NCBI RefSeq assembly: GCF_910594005.1
Contig: NC_057815.1
Location: 68,834,052 to 68,898,051, forward strand
Reading direction: 5' to 3'
Origin: Cervus elaphus
Taxonomy: Eukaryota; Chordata; Mammalia; Artiodactyla; Cervidae
Length of the DNA stretch: 64,000 bases
The position numbers and the translations under genes are program-made. Below the pieces are notes generated by a model. It was not told the origin of the DNA. It saw only the letters and a list, made by a program, of their open reading frames with translations, and did not search any database. This document shows, piece after piece, positions 21,100 to 33,055 of the stretch (the stretch's first letter is position 1; every line of letters begins with the position of its first letter).

Positions 21100-24000
21100 G
21101 ACCGGGGCCTGGTAAAGGACAAGAGTGACTGTGGAGACCCAGGACAGCCAGAAGGGCAGGAGGGAAACCAGGAGAGTGTGGTGTTCACAGGCCAAGTGAT
21201 TTCAAGAATAAGAAAGGAACCAACTGTGTCTGAGGCTGCTGAGAAGTCAAAACAAGAGCTGAGAATTGACCACTGGATTCAGCAGCGTGGAGGCCACTGT
21301 TGAACTTGTTAAGGTTGGTTCCATGGAACAGTGATGTCTAAAGTCTGGAGGAGGAAGGACAGAATGGGAGTGAAGGATGTAGAATGCAGATGGCTTATTC
21401 ATGAGGCATAGGAGAGGAGACGGAGGAAATAGTGGGGACAAGGGATTTTTAGATGGAGGTTTTACTGCATATTTATGGAGGAGAACACTGGACATGGATG
21501 GTGTTGGAGACAATTATTACAGCCAAGAATTAATAACTGGGAATGTGTGAAGAAGAGAGGGTTGCTCTATACTTGATGCTTCACTTGCCAAGTGATGGTG
21601 AGATTCAAGTAGATAAAGAAAGATGCTCTGGCTAATAAAGCATTACCTGAGGAGACAAATGTCCTTCTCTTCCTCCATCTTTACCTGGGTCCAAAAATTT
21701 GGACTCAGGTCAGTTCAAAAATTTCTCCTAGGAAAGAGGTCCCTATCCTAAGGGCAGGGTACACTGGGGCTGGATTGAGCTGCACACCCACCCATCAGCC
21801 CTCACAAGTGCTTAGACAACTTCTAGAGCAACAAAATCCAGCAGGTATTTCCGACCGCAACAGAGCTCAGAGAATTCTTTGGAGTTGGGAGCTGAGAAAA
21901 GAGATGTGGGCCAATTGGTGCCAGGAGCAGGAGTTTGTACATTGTCCCTTATCTTGGGGACAAAGAGGAGCCCCAGGAGGGCTTTAAGTACTGGAAGGAC
22001 ATGGTCCAATCTGTGTGGTACATGTCCTATGGCTGAAGCCAAGAAATTCATTGTGTTTGGGGTGTGGGAGGTAGACAGATGACAGGGAGCTGTAACAGTC
22101 TATATCAAGGGTCCTTAAGTATTGTTCCATGGTCAAAATCCAGCCTATTGGCCATTTTCATATTTGTATACTCCATGAGCCATTTTAAATGATTTTTATA
22201 TTTTAAATGATAGAAAGTGTCTATATAAAATCCTCCAAGATGCCTCTTTAGCCTCAAAGTATAAATATTCACAATCAGGCTCTTTAAGAAAAGATTACTT
22301 ACCCTGGTCTAGAGTGGCTGGCAAGGATGGAGAGAAGGGCCCCTTTTCAGAGATGGTTAGAATGGTCCACATGGTAAGGTTTAAAGGCTGGAAGGAGAGT
22401 AAGGGCTTCCGGTAGCGGAGTAAAGACCATGTATTTAGGGAAGAGCTGATTCATGCTGGACATAGAGCTGGGGTCCATGAATGTTTGTTAAATGAATGAA
22501 TGCTGAGAGAATGATGTATCCAAAATATTAGAATTGAATGCCAGGTACATCCTACTCTCACATACCCTCTCTGAGCTTCTGTAAAGTGGGGCTTTACATT
22601 TTTTCCCCTTCGTGTTATTAGGTGGGAGAAGGGGTCTCCTTCCCTCAGGAACTGAAAAGACTGCCTAGTAAGGATTTAGCCTGCTGACGAGAGTTAAAGG
22701 GTGAGCACAGAGAGGGTATGCAGGTTTCATTCATTCAACAAACATTCATGGACACCAGGGTGAGCCTAAGTAGGGGGGCTTCCCTGGTAGCTCAGCCGGT
22801 AAAGAATCCACCTACAATGCGGGAAACCTGGGTTCTATCCCTGGGTTGGGAAGATCTCCTGGAGAAGGGAAAGGCTACCCACTCCAGTATTCTGGCCTGG
22901 AGAATTCCATGGACTGTATAGTCCATGGGGTCACTAAGAGTTGGACACTACTGAGCAACATTCACTTTCACTTCAGGGTGAGGGGGTGGTGGGATGTGGG
23001 GAGGTCTCTTGGTCAAGAGGATGCCTCGTGTGTGGGTTCCTTCCTAACATTTTTTTCTAATTACAAAACTAATTCACGATATTATAACACATCCCAAGAA
23101 AATTTGTATGGAATGAGAAAGATTTCCCCTAATCCTGCCCTCCAGGAACCACTATTAACAATTCAATTTTACTCTCTAGAGCTGGTTTTCTAAAAGTAGG
23201 AATAGTCCACACAGACTTCGATTTTGCCCAAGGGCAGAGACATAGCTGGGCTCTTTTTCTTCACAATGTAGTGACAAAAATATAAATAAATAAAATTTAA
23301 AACAAAATCTTAGACACCTTGTTTCTGCTGGCATCCTGTCTCTTTCTTTCAGATTTGTGGCAGTCAGTGTGAGAGAGCCAGGAATTTGTTAGTTCACAGT
23401 TATACCACTGGCACCTGACATATCATAGGAGCTCTATGTAAAGGGAGCATCTATGCACCCTGACTTACTTTGTTCGGCTTATGAAAATTAGGGAAAAAGG
23501 TGTGACCAAGGACACACAGCAAATTCTTTTAGTGGTTTTAAAGTTTGTGCATTAACTTTGGGTAAGAAGTAAGGCATGAACTGCTTTTCATGATGTATCC
23601 CACCCCAAATTCCAGTATGCTATGTGTCCTTGGATGGAGCCTTGCCCAATTAGTTCCTTAGTTTCCTCATGTATCGAGTAAGCACACTGCACCCTCCTAC
23701 TCTGAGTGCCTCCTAATCTCTGACTGTCTCAGGGCACCTCATGGCCATTGTGGAAACCTGACCATGGTCTCAAGGATCAGTCCCATTGAAGCAGACTTAA
23801 CAATCTGAGAGAATTTAACTCCTTCCCAGTATTAAAAAAGACTAAATCTTCGGATGTAAGCCCCTCAGCAAGAATGGTTTATTGTCCAGATAGGATGGAA
23901 AGGCAGTCAAGACACAGAAGGACATCACGCAGGGGCAGGTGACTACCTTCTGGAAACAAGAGAGAAGAATTATATAGAGTGTGACCTATGGAGCTACAGG

Positions 24001-24500
24001 GATTAATTTCTAATACCAGGTCTGCAACATACCACTGTGTGACCTTGGGTGAGTTACAGTCTCTCTGAGCCTCCATTCCTTCATACGTAAGGTGGAAATG
24101 ATGTCATATACATAATTGGGTGGTATGGATTCCATGAGACATCAAGTTGCCCTAGGGCCTTGAAAAAGCAGTGTCTGGCTCTCTTTGCACCTGGAGCTTC
24201 TAACAGTTGTCCATGGCAGATAAATAGTGTTGAGGAGCTCTGTGCTTGTCTTATCCAGAGCCCTCCTGTCCTTCCCACACTGAGGAAACTCTCAAGGAAG
24301 GTTTCTCAACCCAGGCACTATCGACACAGGTAGGACACTGGGCTTGATTTGAAGAAAACCTATGTTCACAGTGTTTTAAATTATTGCCCACTGCAGGCCT
24401 GTGACAAAACAACCAGCAATGGTCAGGTAGCACCACCAAGTGACCTGCAGAGAACAAGATGACATACATTTTGATTTACCTGACCAGGAATGGGAGGCTT
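21100..24500 (+). pseudogene. Exonless MOGAT2 duplicate B' (promoter flank, intron 1 and intron 2 fragments)
   Basis: 21100-21870 matches the promoter flank and leader of copies B and C (15480-16250 and 42430-43200). At about 21870 it jumps to intron 1 sequence equivalent to 16610, skipping exon 1. At about 23475 it jumps from late intron 1 (equivalent to 19045) to intron 2 (equivalent to 20640), skipping exon 2. The left edge fuses intron 2 of copy B to this promoter flank at about 21100. No coding capacity remains. Confidence 0.75.
22776..22975 (+). mobile_element. Bov-tA SINE
   Basis: CTTCCCTGGTAGCTCAGCCG to TTGGACACTACTGAGCAAC. It is inside the intron 1 part of B'. Confidence 0.9.
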
Positions 24501-24529
24501 CAGAAGTGGCCCTCTTACCTGCAGATTCT

Positions 24530-24915
24530 GTTGTTGTTGTTGTTCGGTTGCTAGGTTGTGTTTCTTACTCTTCATAACCCCAAGGACTGCAGGAGCATGC
24601 CAGGTTTCGCTGTCCCTCACAATCTTCCAGTTTGCCCAAGTTCATGTCCATTGAGTCAGTGATGCCATCCAACCATCTCATCCTCCGTCACCCTCTTTTC
24701 CTTCTGCCCTCAATCTTCCCCAACATCAGGGTCTTTTCCAATGAGTCAGTTCTTTGCATCAGGTGGCCAAAGTATTGGAGCTTCAGCTTCAGCATCAGTC
24801 CTTCCAGTGAGTATTCAGGATTGATTTCCTTTAAGATTGACTGGTTTGATCTCCTCACAATCCAAGGGACTCTCAAGAGTTTTCTCCAGCACCACAGTTC
24901 AAAAGCATAAACCAA
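24530..24915 (-). mobile_element. BovB LINE 3' end fragment
   Basis: Antisense BovB with a GTTGTTGTT start, CATTGAGTCAGTGATGCCATCC, CAATGAGTCAGTTCTTTGCA and ACTCTCAAGAGT. It marks the right edge of B' before the minisatellite. Confidence 0.88.
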
Positions 24916-24936
24916 ATTCCTAGATACCACCCATGA

Positions 24937-27695
24937 CTACAGTCTAAAGGGAGACATAGCCCTGCCCTCAGGGACCACCCCCCCCCCCCCGCACCCACCC
25001 ACCCAGTCTGAAGGGAGACACAACCATGCCTGAGGAACCTTTTCTAGAAGACTCATATCCCTGCCTCAGGAAGCTACAGACTGAGAGGGAAATACAGCCC
25101 TGCCTAAGGAAGCCAAACTATAAGAGTGGACACAGTCTTGCCTAACGGAGTCCAAATCTGAGGGCAAACACAGCCTTGCATCAAGGAGTCATCCTGAGAG
25201 GAGACACAGCCCTCTGCTCAGAGCTCCAGTCTAAAGGAAACAGAGCCCTGCCTCAGGAAGCAGAGTGTGAGAGTAGACACCACCTTTCCTCAGGCAGATC
25301 TTATCTAATGGGAGAAGGTTTGTCTCAGGGAGCCTGATAATGAGGAGTTACATGCCCCACAGGGAGCCCATGTCATTGGAGACACAATCTTGCCCCCGAG
25401 GACCCCAATGAGGGGGCACACAGCCATACCTCAGGGAGGAGCAGTATCATGGGAGCAATACCCTGTTTCGGGGATTTCCAATCTAAAGGCAGACACAGCC
25501 CTGCCTCAGAAAGCCCTCATTTGAGGGGAGACACAGCCTCCTCAGGGGGGACACAAGCCTGGCTCAAGGTTGTAAGTCCAGGGGATAAACAACACTGCCT
25601 CTGGCACCCCCAGTCTTAGGGGAGACATAGCCCTGCCTTCAGGAGGGCCTGTCTGAGGTGTGACAGTCCTGCCTCAAGGAGACCTAGTCTTAGTGGAAGC
25701 ACAGCCTTGTCACAGGGAGCCCCACCATAAGAGGAGACACGGCCCTCCCCTCAGAGAGTCCCAGTTTAAATGAGATACAGTTCTGCCTCAGGAAGCTGAA
25801 GTGTGAGAGTAGACAAGCTCTGCCTCAGGTAGCCTAGCTCTGCAGGGAGAAATAGCCTTTCCTCAACCAGATCTAGTTAAATGGGAAACACAGACCAACC
25901 TCAGGGAGCCTGAATCTGAGGAGAGACTGGCTTTCCACCAGGAGCACCATCTGAGGGGAGACACAACTTGCTGCAATGATTCCACCCTGATGGAGTACAC
26001 AGGCCAGGGAACATCAAGTTGAGGAAGACATAGACATACCCTCAGGGATCCCCAATCTAAAGGGTGACACAGCCCTGCCTCAGGGAGCCCCACTCTGAGG
26101 AGAAGCACAGTCCTACCTCAGGGATTTCCAGTCTCAAGGGAGAACAATCTTACCTCGAGGTGCCAAGTTGTTAGCATAGACACATTGTGCCTCAGGTAGC
26201 CTCATCTGAGGATAGACACAGCCTTTCCTCAGTGAGACCTAGTTTAAGGGGAGGAACAGCCCTGTCTCAGGGAGACTGAATCTGAGGGGAGATGGCACTG
26301 CTGATGGGAAGCCTCATCTGAGGGGAGATACAAGTCTGTCTTAGGGAGATCCAGTGAGGTGAGAGACAGCCTTTCCTCAGCAAGGGCCAGTCTACAGAGA
26401 GACATATGCCTGTACCAGGAATTCCCAGTCTAAGAGGAGACACACCCCTGCCTCAGGGAGCCCCACTTTGGAAGGAGACACATCCATCCCCTCAAAGAAG
26501 AAAGAATGTGTTAGTGGCTCAGTTGTGTCTGACTCTTTGCAACCCCATGGACTATAGCCACCAGGCTTCTCTGTCCATGGAATTCTTCAGGCAAGAATAC
26601 TGGAGTGGGTTGCCATGCCCTTCTCCAGGGGATATTCCCAACCCAGGGGTCAAATCCAGGTCTCCTGCATTGCAGTCAGATTCTTTACCATCTGAGCCAT
26701 CAGGGAAGCCCCTCCCATCGGAAACCCCCAGTCTAGATGAGACACAGTCTTGCCTCAGGAAGTTAAAGGGTGAGAGTATACACAGCTCTGCCTCAGGAAG
26801 ATCTAGACAGAGGGGAGATGCAACTGTACCTCAGGGATTTGCCATTTCAGAAGAGACATAGCCCTGTGTGAGGAAACCCCAGTCTGATAGGATGTGCAAC
26901 CTTGCTCTCAGGGATCCCTAGTCTGAGGGGAGACACAACCCTGCCTCAGGGAGCACCAGTCTGAGAAGATTCACAGTCTTACCCTCAGGGAGACTTAGTT
27001 TGAGGGTGGACACTGACCTTACCCAGGAAGATCCAGTCTGAAGGGAAGGACAGCCTTCCCTTAGGGAACTGCAACTGAGGGAGGCACAGCTCTGCTCTCA
27101 GACAGACTCACTCTAAAGAAGACAAAGTTGTGCTTCAGGAGTACACATAGCCCTACCTCAGAAAGACCTAGTCTGAGGGGAAACACAGCCCTGCCTCAGG
27201 GATCCCCAGTCTAAAGAAGACACATTCCTGCCCTCTGGGACTTCTTATCTAAGGGAAGACATAACCCTACTTCAGGGAGATCTTGTCTGAGGGGAGACAG
27301 AGCCCAGCCTCATGGAGCCTCAATCTGAAAAGCTGCTCGGCCTCAGGTCACCCCAGTCTGAGGGGAGACAGACACAGCCTTTCCTCAGGGAGCTTGAATC
27401 TGTGAAGAGACAGCTCCACCAACAGGAAGTCTCTTCTGAGGGGAGAAATAACCCTGCCCCAGGAATCCTCAAATTGAGGAGGTACATGGTCCTGCCTCAG
27501 GGAGCAGCAGCAGTATGAGGTGAAACATAACCTCCTTCAGGGATTTCCAGTCTCTGGGTGACAGAGCCCTGCCTCAGGATCCCCTGTCTAAGGTGAAACA
27601 CAGCACAGTGTGAGAGTAGATACAACCCTGCCTTAAGGAACCCCAATTTGAGGGGACACATAGCCTTGCTTGAAGAAGATTCATTCTGAGTGGAG
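24937..27695. repeat. Degenerate minisatellite, about 38-bp unit
   Basis: Roughly 70 imperfect head-to-tail units with core GGAGACACAGCCCTGCCTC followed by a GGGAGCCCCAGTCTGAG-type half. Unit length drifts through small indels. It starts with a 14-base C run near 24980 and is interrupted by one SINE. No similar tandem array appears elsewhere in the window except the inverted piece at 28200. The open frames inside it follow the repeat and are not gene-like. Confidence 0.9.
26505..26712 (-). mobile_element. Bov-tA SINE inside the minisatellite
   Basis: Antisense copy: GTTGTGTCTGACTCTTTGCA, GAATACTGGAGTGGGTTGCC, and ending CATCAGGGAAGCCCC. Confidence 0.92.
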
Positions 27696-27719
27696 ATACA
27701 AACAGAATTGTCTTTAGTT

Positions 27720-28195
27720 TAATAGAAACTCTCAACTCCTCTCTAGAATGGGGTGGGGGGAGGCTCTGCAGGTCAGCTGAAGGGAGAAGGGGGAGAAGGA
27801 CACTTGGACTGTGGGACCCCCTCCTACAGACACTGAAACTCTTCTAGTTATGCCATCTGAGATTCTCTGAAAACTTGCACAAGAGGTTAAGATCACATCC
27901 CCAGGGTTTTATACCTGGCACTGATTCTTCCTGGCAGTATGACCTTTAACAAGTTACTTAACCTCCCTGAGCCTCATTGCCTCACCTGTAACATGAATAT
28001 GATAGCAACTTCTAGTTCCGAAAGATTGTTAGGAGGAGTATAGGAGATATTACATTAAAGTAACTGACACAGTGTATGGCAGTTGGCAATGCAAGCCAGG
28101 GATATTTTTATTATTTCAGAATCTTGAAGTTGCCTAACTTCTTAGAATCCATCATCCAATCAGGGTGAAAGGGGGGCAGTAAGAGCACTTACCTG
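27720..28195 (+). pseudogene. MOGAT2 intron 5 remnant without exon 6
   Basis: Aligns by eye to 54050-54545, the end of intron 5 of copy C, including a shared MIR (near 27920-28090 and 54240-54400) and the GGGGGCAGTA and GACCA stretches just before exon 6. Where exon 6 should follow, the sequence turns into an inverted fragment of the neighbouring minisatellite. Confidence 0.65.
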
Positions 28196-28340
28196 CAGGT
28201 ATGACCATGGGCATGGATACCTGCCCTTAGGCAAGGCTGTGTCCTCCTGAGACTGGAAATCCCTGAAGCAAAGTATGTCTCCCCTCATACTGCTGCTCCC
28301 TGAGATATGGCCATGTACCCCCTCATTTGGGGATCCTTTG
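28195..28340 (-). repeat. Inverted fragment of the minisatellite
   Basis: Read on the - strand it gives the array pattern (CTCAGGGAGCAGCAGTATGA, CAGGGATTTCCAGTCTC, GACACAGCCTTGCC), best matching 27475-27560. It occupies the place where MOGAT2 exon 6 should follow the intron 5 remnant. Confidence 0.8.
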
Positions 28341-28541
28341 CATTCAAATACCAGCTCTCTTAGCAGCCTGCAATGTGACCTCACAGATTATATCCATATC
28401 TGGAATATTTTGCATTTCCAAGAAACTCACATATGTTAGTCCTGCCCTGGGAGAGGGCTGAGCAAGGACTTCTCAGATCCATGTTACCATGAGATGTTAG
28501 GATTACAGAACTTCTTAGTAGGAAGGATGCTTTTCTCTTGT

Positions 28542-29055
28542 TGTAGCCAAGTGTTCTGGGAAACAAACTCACTCAGAAGGACAATGCAGATAGTGGAGTG
28601 CAGTTTATTACACTGGCGGGCCCAAGGAAGAGTCTCCTCTTAACCAAGGACCCTGACCAGTTTTTCTGAAAACCTTATATAGCCTAAGTGTACGTGCCCA
28701 AACCCACCTCCCCAAATTCCCTGAAACTAGTCTGAACAAAAGAAAAGAAAGACACAATCAAAGTTAACCCGTGATTCATATGCTTTAAGCCTAGGTAGTT
28801 AACAGGCCTGTGGTCATACCCCAATAAGCATAATAGAATTTGTGATTCTATTTGGTTACACAGATAATCAGGGTATTCTTTTAGGCAACGGAGAGTCTAG
28901 GTACGAGCCCTGGAGCTCTTCCATCCAGGGGTCCTGGTTTTCCAGTTGGTATGTCATTTCCATAGATACTGGGCATATAGCTCAAAGTCCACAGTCCAAC
29001 CCAAGATGGAGTCCTGCTTTCAAGAGGGAGTCTGTTCTGTCTGTTTCCTCCTTCA
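28542..29055 (-). repeat. 3' LTR of the provirus
   Basis: 514 bp; the 13-bp length difference from the partner is explained by the two indels. The flanking bases do not repeat at the other end of the provirus. Confidence 0.9.
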
Positions 29056-29067
29056 TTCCCCCCTCTT
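29056..29067 (-). other. Polypurine tract of the provirus
   Basis: AAGAGGGGGGAA on the - strand, directly before the 3' LTR, where plus-strand priming occurs in retroviruses. Confidence 0.7.
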
Positions 29068-29074
29068 GCTACTC

Positions 29075-29491
29075 TTAACTCATAGTATGAGCATCATTCA
29101 TAGGGATATATTGCACACTGACTCTCCGACCTCCAATTTGGGAGAACGACATCAACCTTTGGGTTACAAAGTTCATAATACATTGTAAAATAAAGGGTCC
29201 ACAAAGCAGAACTATCAAGGCAACTATAACAATGGTAAATGTAGTTTTCCACCAATCACCCTTCACCCAAGATAAGACTGAAGTCCAAAAAGGAATATTA
29301 TCATCAGACATAACTTTTACCTGACCTTTCATGTCACCTAGGGTGGCTGATATATGGCCAGATAAATCAGGAATATATACACAACATTCAACTTTAATTA
29401 TAGCACAGTTCTCTCTTTGTACTGAAACTATGGTTAGTCTCAAGATAATACCAGCAAGTCCTTGTAGCAGCAGTTGATTATAGAGCTCCAT
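29075..29491 (-). pseudogene. Proviral env: end of transmembrane subunit
   Basis: Carries a CX6CC-type cysteine cluster and a strongly hydrophobic membrane span (about residues 92-112 of this frame). The surface subunit, fusion peptide and first part of the transmembrane subunit are missing, so no entry protein can be made from it. Confidence 0.8.
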
Positions 29492-30734
29492 CTCTTTTTC
29501 TTCTTTAAGATGATTTTGGTTTCCCGGGGATCAGTGGGGCCCCTCTGTGTAGTCCCCTTGGCGTCCTCCAGGTCTGCATGGTATGCACTCTTCACCCTCA
29601 TGTGATGGATCCAGGGGGTGACACCTGCAGTTTTAACTGCAGTAGGGCTGGTTAGAACCACAGTATACGGACCCTTCCAATGTGGGGCCAAAAAGTCGTG
29701 TTTCCAGTCCTTGACCACACCAGATCCCCAGGTACAAATTCGTGAATCTGTTCCCCAAGGGGGAATGGCACCCTTTCTTGTACAAACTTAGTTACCCGAT
29801 TTATTACCTTACCCAGTTGTTCCATCTGCTGTGAAATCTCATCTCCCCTTACCTGAGGCAAATTTGTTGACACCTGTTTTATTATGGGAGGGGGCCTCCC
29901 ATACACAATTTTGTACAGAGAAGAGCCATGGGGCCGTGGGGTCATCCTGGGTCTGAGCAGAGCCATCGGAAACAAGTCCACCCAGGAGCAGTCAGTCTCT
30001 AAGATCCACTTGGAGAGTCTCTTTAAGTGTCCATTTGGTTCCTTCCACCATCCCAGAATTCTGGGGCCTATATGCTGTCTGTAATTTCCACTTGATGTTT
30101 AAAGTTTTGCTTACTTGTTATACTAAATCAGCTATGAAAGCCAGGCCATTGTCCAATTCAATGCTGCTGGGAAATCCAAATCTGGGAACTATCTCCCTAA
30201 GCAGGAACCAGGCTACTTTTGATGCTCTTTCAGTCCGGGTAGGAAAAGCTTCTACCCATCCTGAGAACGTACATACTATGGCCAGCAGGTAATGGTAGTG
30301 TCAGTGAGGTTTTTTTCAGTGAAGTCCACTTCCAGGTGTTCAAAGGGCAGCGTGCCTTTTAGCTGAATCCCTGGAGGTTTCTGTCTGTGCCGAGAGGCAG
30401 CACTGACCTGTGAGCAGGCAGTGCAGTTCTGAGATTTTGTCCTGCATAGGGAAGAGAGGCGGGGAACCAAGAAGTATTTTCAAATTAGCTCTTCCAGTTT
30501 ATCATGGCCTAGATGAGTCGCTTGGTGTGTTTGGCTTATCAGAGTGGGTGCCAGCTCCTCTGGTACCAATAATTTGCCACTTGGCAATTCCCACCACCCC
30601 TTTTCAGTCTTGATGACCCCTTCTGCTTTGGCTAGTTGGTTTTGGGTTTCAGTGTATTTTGGAGAGTCTAGCGTTAGCTCAGGTAGCTTCGTCAATATGA
30701 GAGCTTTAATAGGGGATTCACTTGTCACCCCCAA
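29480..30734 (-). pseudogene. Proviral pol: integrase
   Basis: Zinc-binding pattern HQATHLGH, then CRTKSQNCTAC after a stop. A catalytic-core aspartate lies in EVDFTE and a second in LDNGLAF (other frame). The C-terminal part reads LVWSRTGNTTFWPHIGRV. At least one stop and frameshifts are present. Confidence 0.8.
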
Positions 30735-31634
30735 GCCCTTGGTTGCTTCTTTAGCAGTTTCATCTGCCAGTCTGTTCCCTGAGCCCAGGGGGTATCCTCT
30801 TTTTGATGTCCTCAGCAGTGTATGACTGCAACTGTTTCTGGCTCCCAGGCAGCATCTAATAGGGTCTTAATTTCTTCCTTATTTTTAATATCTTTTTCAC
30901 TAGCTGTCAAAGGCCTCTCTCCTTATACAGAGTCCTAAACTGTGGCAAAAGCATACCTGGAGTCTGTGTAAATGTTTGTCTTCTTACCTTTTGACAGCTG
31001 GAGGGCCTGGATTAGAGCATATAGTTCGGCCTGTTGAGTGGACCAGTGTGATGGCAGACAGCTAGCCTCAACTATGGTTTTTTCCATGACTACTGCATAT
31101 CCCGACAGTCATTGTCCTTGTTTCACCAGGCTGGTGCTATTGGTGTACAGGACCAAATCTGGGTCCAGGATTGGCTGGTCTCTCAAGTCAGGTCTGCTGG
31201 CATATTTCCTTGCAATCATGTGAGGGCCCACCTTCTCCCACAAGAAAGAGAGTGGCCAGATTCAGGGCCTGACAAGGCTCAGTAGTAACATGGGGGTTCT
31301 CACATAACAGCCCCTGGTATTGAGTAATCGGGGATGTTGACAGCCATTTATGGGGGTCCCCTCCCAGGAGAGTGCTGACCTCATGCGGGACTTTTACAAA
31401 CAAATCTTGGCTCAAAGTTAGCTTGGTTGCCTCCTGGACCAGTAAGGCAACTGCCCGTGAGCATCCCAGCCACCCACTGGCAACACTGTCCAGCTGATTC
31501 GAGAGATAAGTCACTGGTCTGTCCCATGTCCCCATAATCTGGGACGACATGCCCATAGCCACCTTGTCCTTTTCAGTTACATAAAGAGTAAATGGCTTAG
31601 CAAGGTCTGGCAGGCCCAAAGTGGGTACTGACAT
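30735..31634 (-). pseudogene. Proviral pol: connection and RNase H
   Basis: Begins LGLPDLAKPFTLYVTEKD, the segment just after the gammaretroviral polymerase core, and continues into an RNase H region (QQAELYALIQALQL, NIYTDSRYAF) with interrupting stops. Confidence 0.8.
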
Positions 31635-31639
31635 AATTA

Positions 31640-31733
31640 TACCAGGTTTGAGCTCTATTACCAGTGGGACTTATTTTGCAAGGCGGGCGGGGGGGGATTG
31701 TCTTCCGCCCAGACCTCAGGGAATTGTTGGGTT

Positions 31734-31797
<64 letters not shown>

Positions 31798-32035
31798 ACT
31801 GTTTAACCCATCCGGTTTCCCTTCCGGGAGATTGTGCAACCTCCATTCATCTTGAGGGGTTACTGAGAGGAAGAGTAAATAGGTGGTTGAGCCCACTCAA
31901 ACAGTGGGTCTTTCCTGGGGGGAAAGGTCACTTGTGCCCCCAATTTAGATAGCAAGTCTCTTCCTTACAAAGGTACTGGGCATTCAGGGATGTATAAAAA
32001 TTCATGAGTCACTTGGTGTCCCCCCATCTGACATT
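31640..32035 (-). pseudogene. Proviral protease end and reverse transcriptase start
   Basis: The C-terminal half of a protease runs to a DEWRLHNLPEGKPDG-type segment. A GA microsatellite follows, then FPEVWAEDN, the beginning of reverse transcriptase. The enzyme core with its active site is deleted just after this point. Confidence 0.65.
31735..31796. repeat. CT/GA dinucleotide run inside the provirus
   Basis: About 60 bp of CT on the + strand, placed between the protease end and reverse transcriptase start of the provirus. In the proviral frame it would read as alternating Arg-Glu. Confidence 0.92.
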
Positions 32036-32039
32036 TTCA

Positions 32040-32970
32040 GGGTAAGCTAGAGACACAAAGGCTGCATTTATCACCATCTGAGACCCAGCAGCCTATGGCT
32101 GGGTCTATCGGCGTATAAAGTCTATAGTCCTCGCACAGTCTTTCGCAGAACTCAGAAGGTGGTGATTCACTTTCCCTTTGAATCACTTCGGAGGGTTTTG
32201 CGATACTCATAGCTTTTCGGGTCCCCTCTTGAGACCTTGTAAAATAGTCACCCGATATCTCTCCAGGTGGCCCCTCCCTTCTTCTGTGTTACAGTCCCAA
32301 TTGGGCCTCTCATCGGAGGTGGCTCGTTGTGCCCACCGCCGCGGGTTTGCAGTCCCCTCAGGTGCCATTCCTCTGAACCATTTTCTGGCCTCAGTTAGGA
32401 TCCTGTGTCTTTCCTCAGTGCTGAAGAGGGAGACTAGTAGTTGGATTATGTCATCCTACGTAGGGCGGTGGGTTCGAAAAATAGTCTCCATTAACCTAAT
32501 CATGGCTTGTGGCTTCCCCAAGTATGGTGGAACGTATCTCTGCCAGTTTAATATAGCCATAGAGGAAAATGGCTGGTAATAATAGGCTACAGGGGGCTGA
32601 TGGTAGTGTCCCATGCGTCCTGAACTGGAGGCTGTTGTAGCTCTCTGAGGGGCACCTGTAGTGGGGTTCTTTCCCCCTGCTCCTTGGCGGAGTGCAGCCT
32701 CTGTCTAATTGCTGTGTTTTCTTCCCCCTTCCCATCAGTACTCACCGGGGGAGGTGAATACAATGTAGGAGGTCCAGCTGAGGTGAAAATCTGGGGACGT
32801 TGACCAGAGGTCTCCATTGCTGGGATTGGAGACTGCCAAAACGGCGACTCTATGAACTCCAGGAGAGCTGGTGGAAGAGCAGTGGCTGCTGCAGGAACTT
32901 CAGTTGGCCCTGGATTGGGTATTAAGGCAGCCTCTGGTCCTAGGGGAGCACTGGGAGGCAGGCGTGCCAT
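32040..32970 (-). pseudogene. Proviral proline-rich gag segment and partial capsid
   Basis: Proline- and alanine-rich part (PPSAPLGPEAALIP) followed in shifted frames by capsid-like pieces such as FSTEERHRILTEARKWF. Several stops interrupt it. The capsid end and nucleocapsid are absent. Confidence 0.7.
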
Positions 32971-33055
32971 TATCCAGTATGAGGGAGGGGTCAGGTCATC
33001 CCCCCATCTACAGGCCCAAATCCTGTAGAATTTCCTTTGTTATCATTGTCAATTT

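Noticed and set aside
26406..26861. 151-codon open frame within the minisatellite
   Set aside because: It is built from the tandem repeat plus the SINE inserted in it, with no splice context or recognisable domain.
24937..27695. Regular short repeats that could suggest a CRISPR-like array
   Set aside because: Units are contiguous and diverged with no unique spacers, in a mammalian genome. It is a minisatellite.
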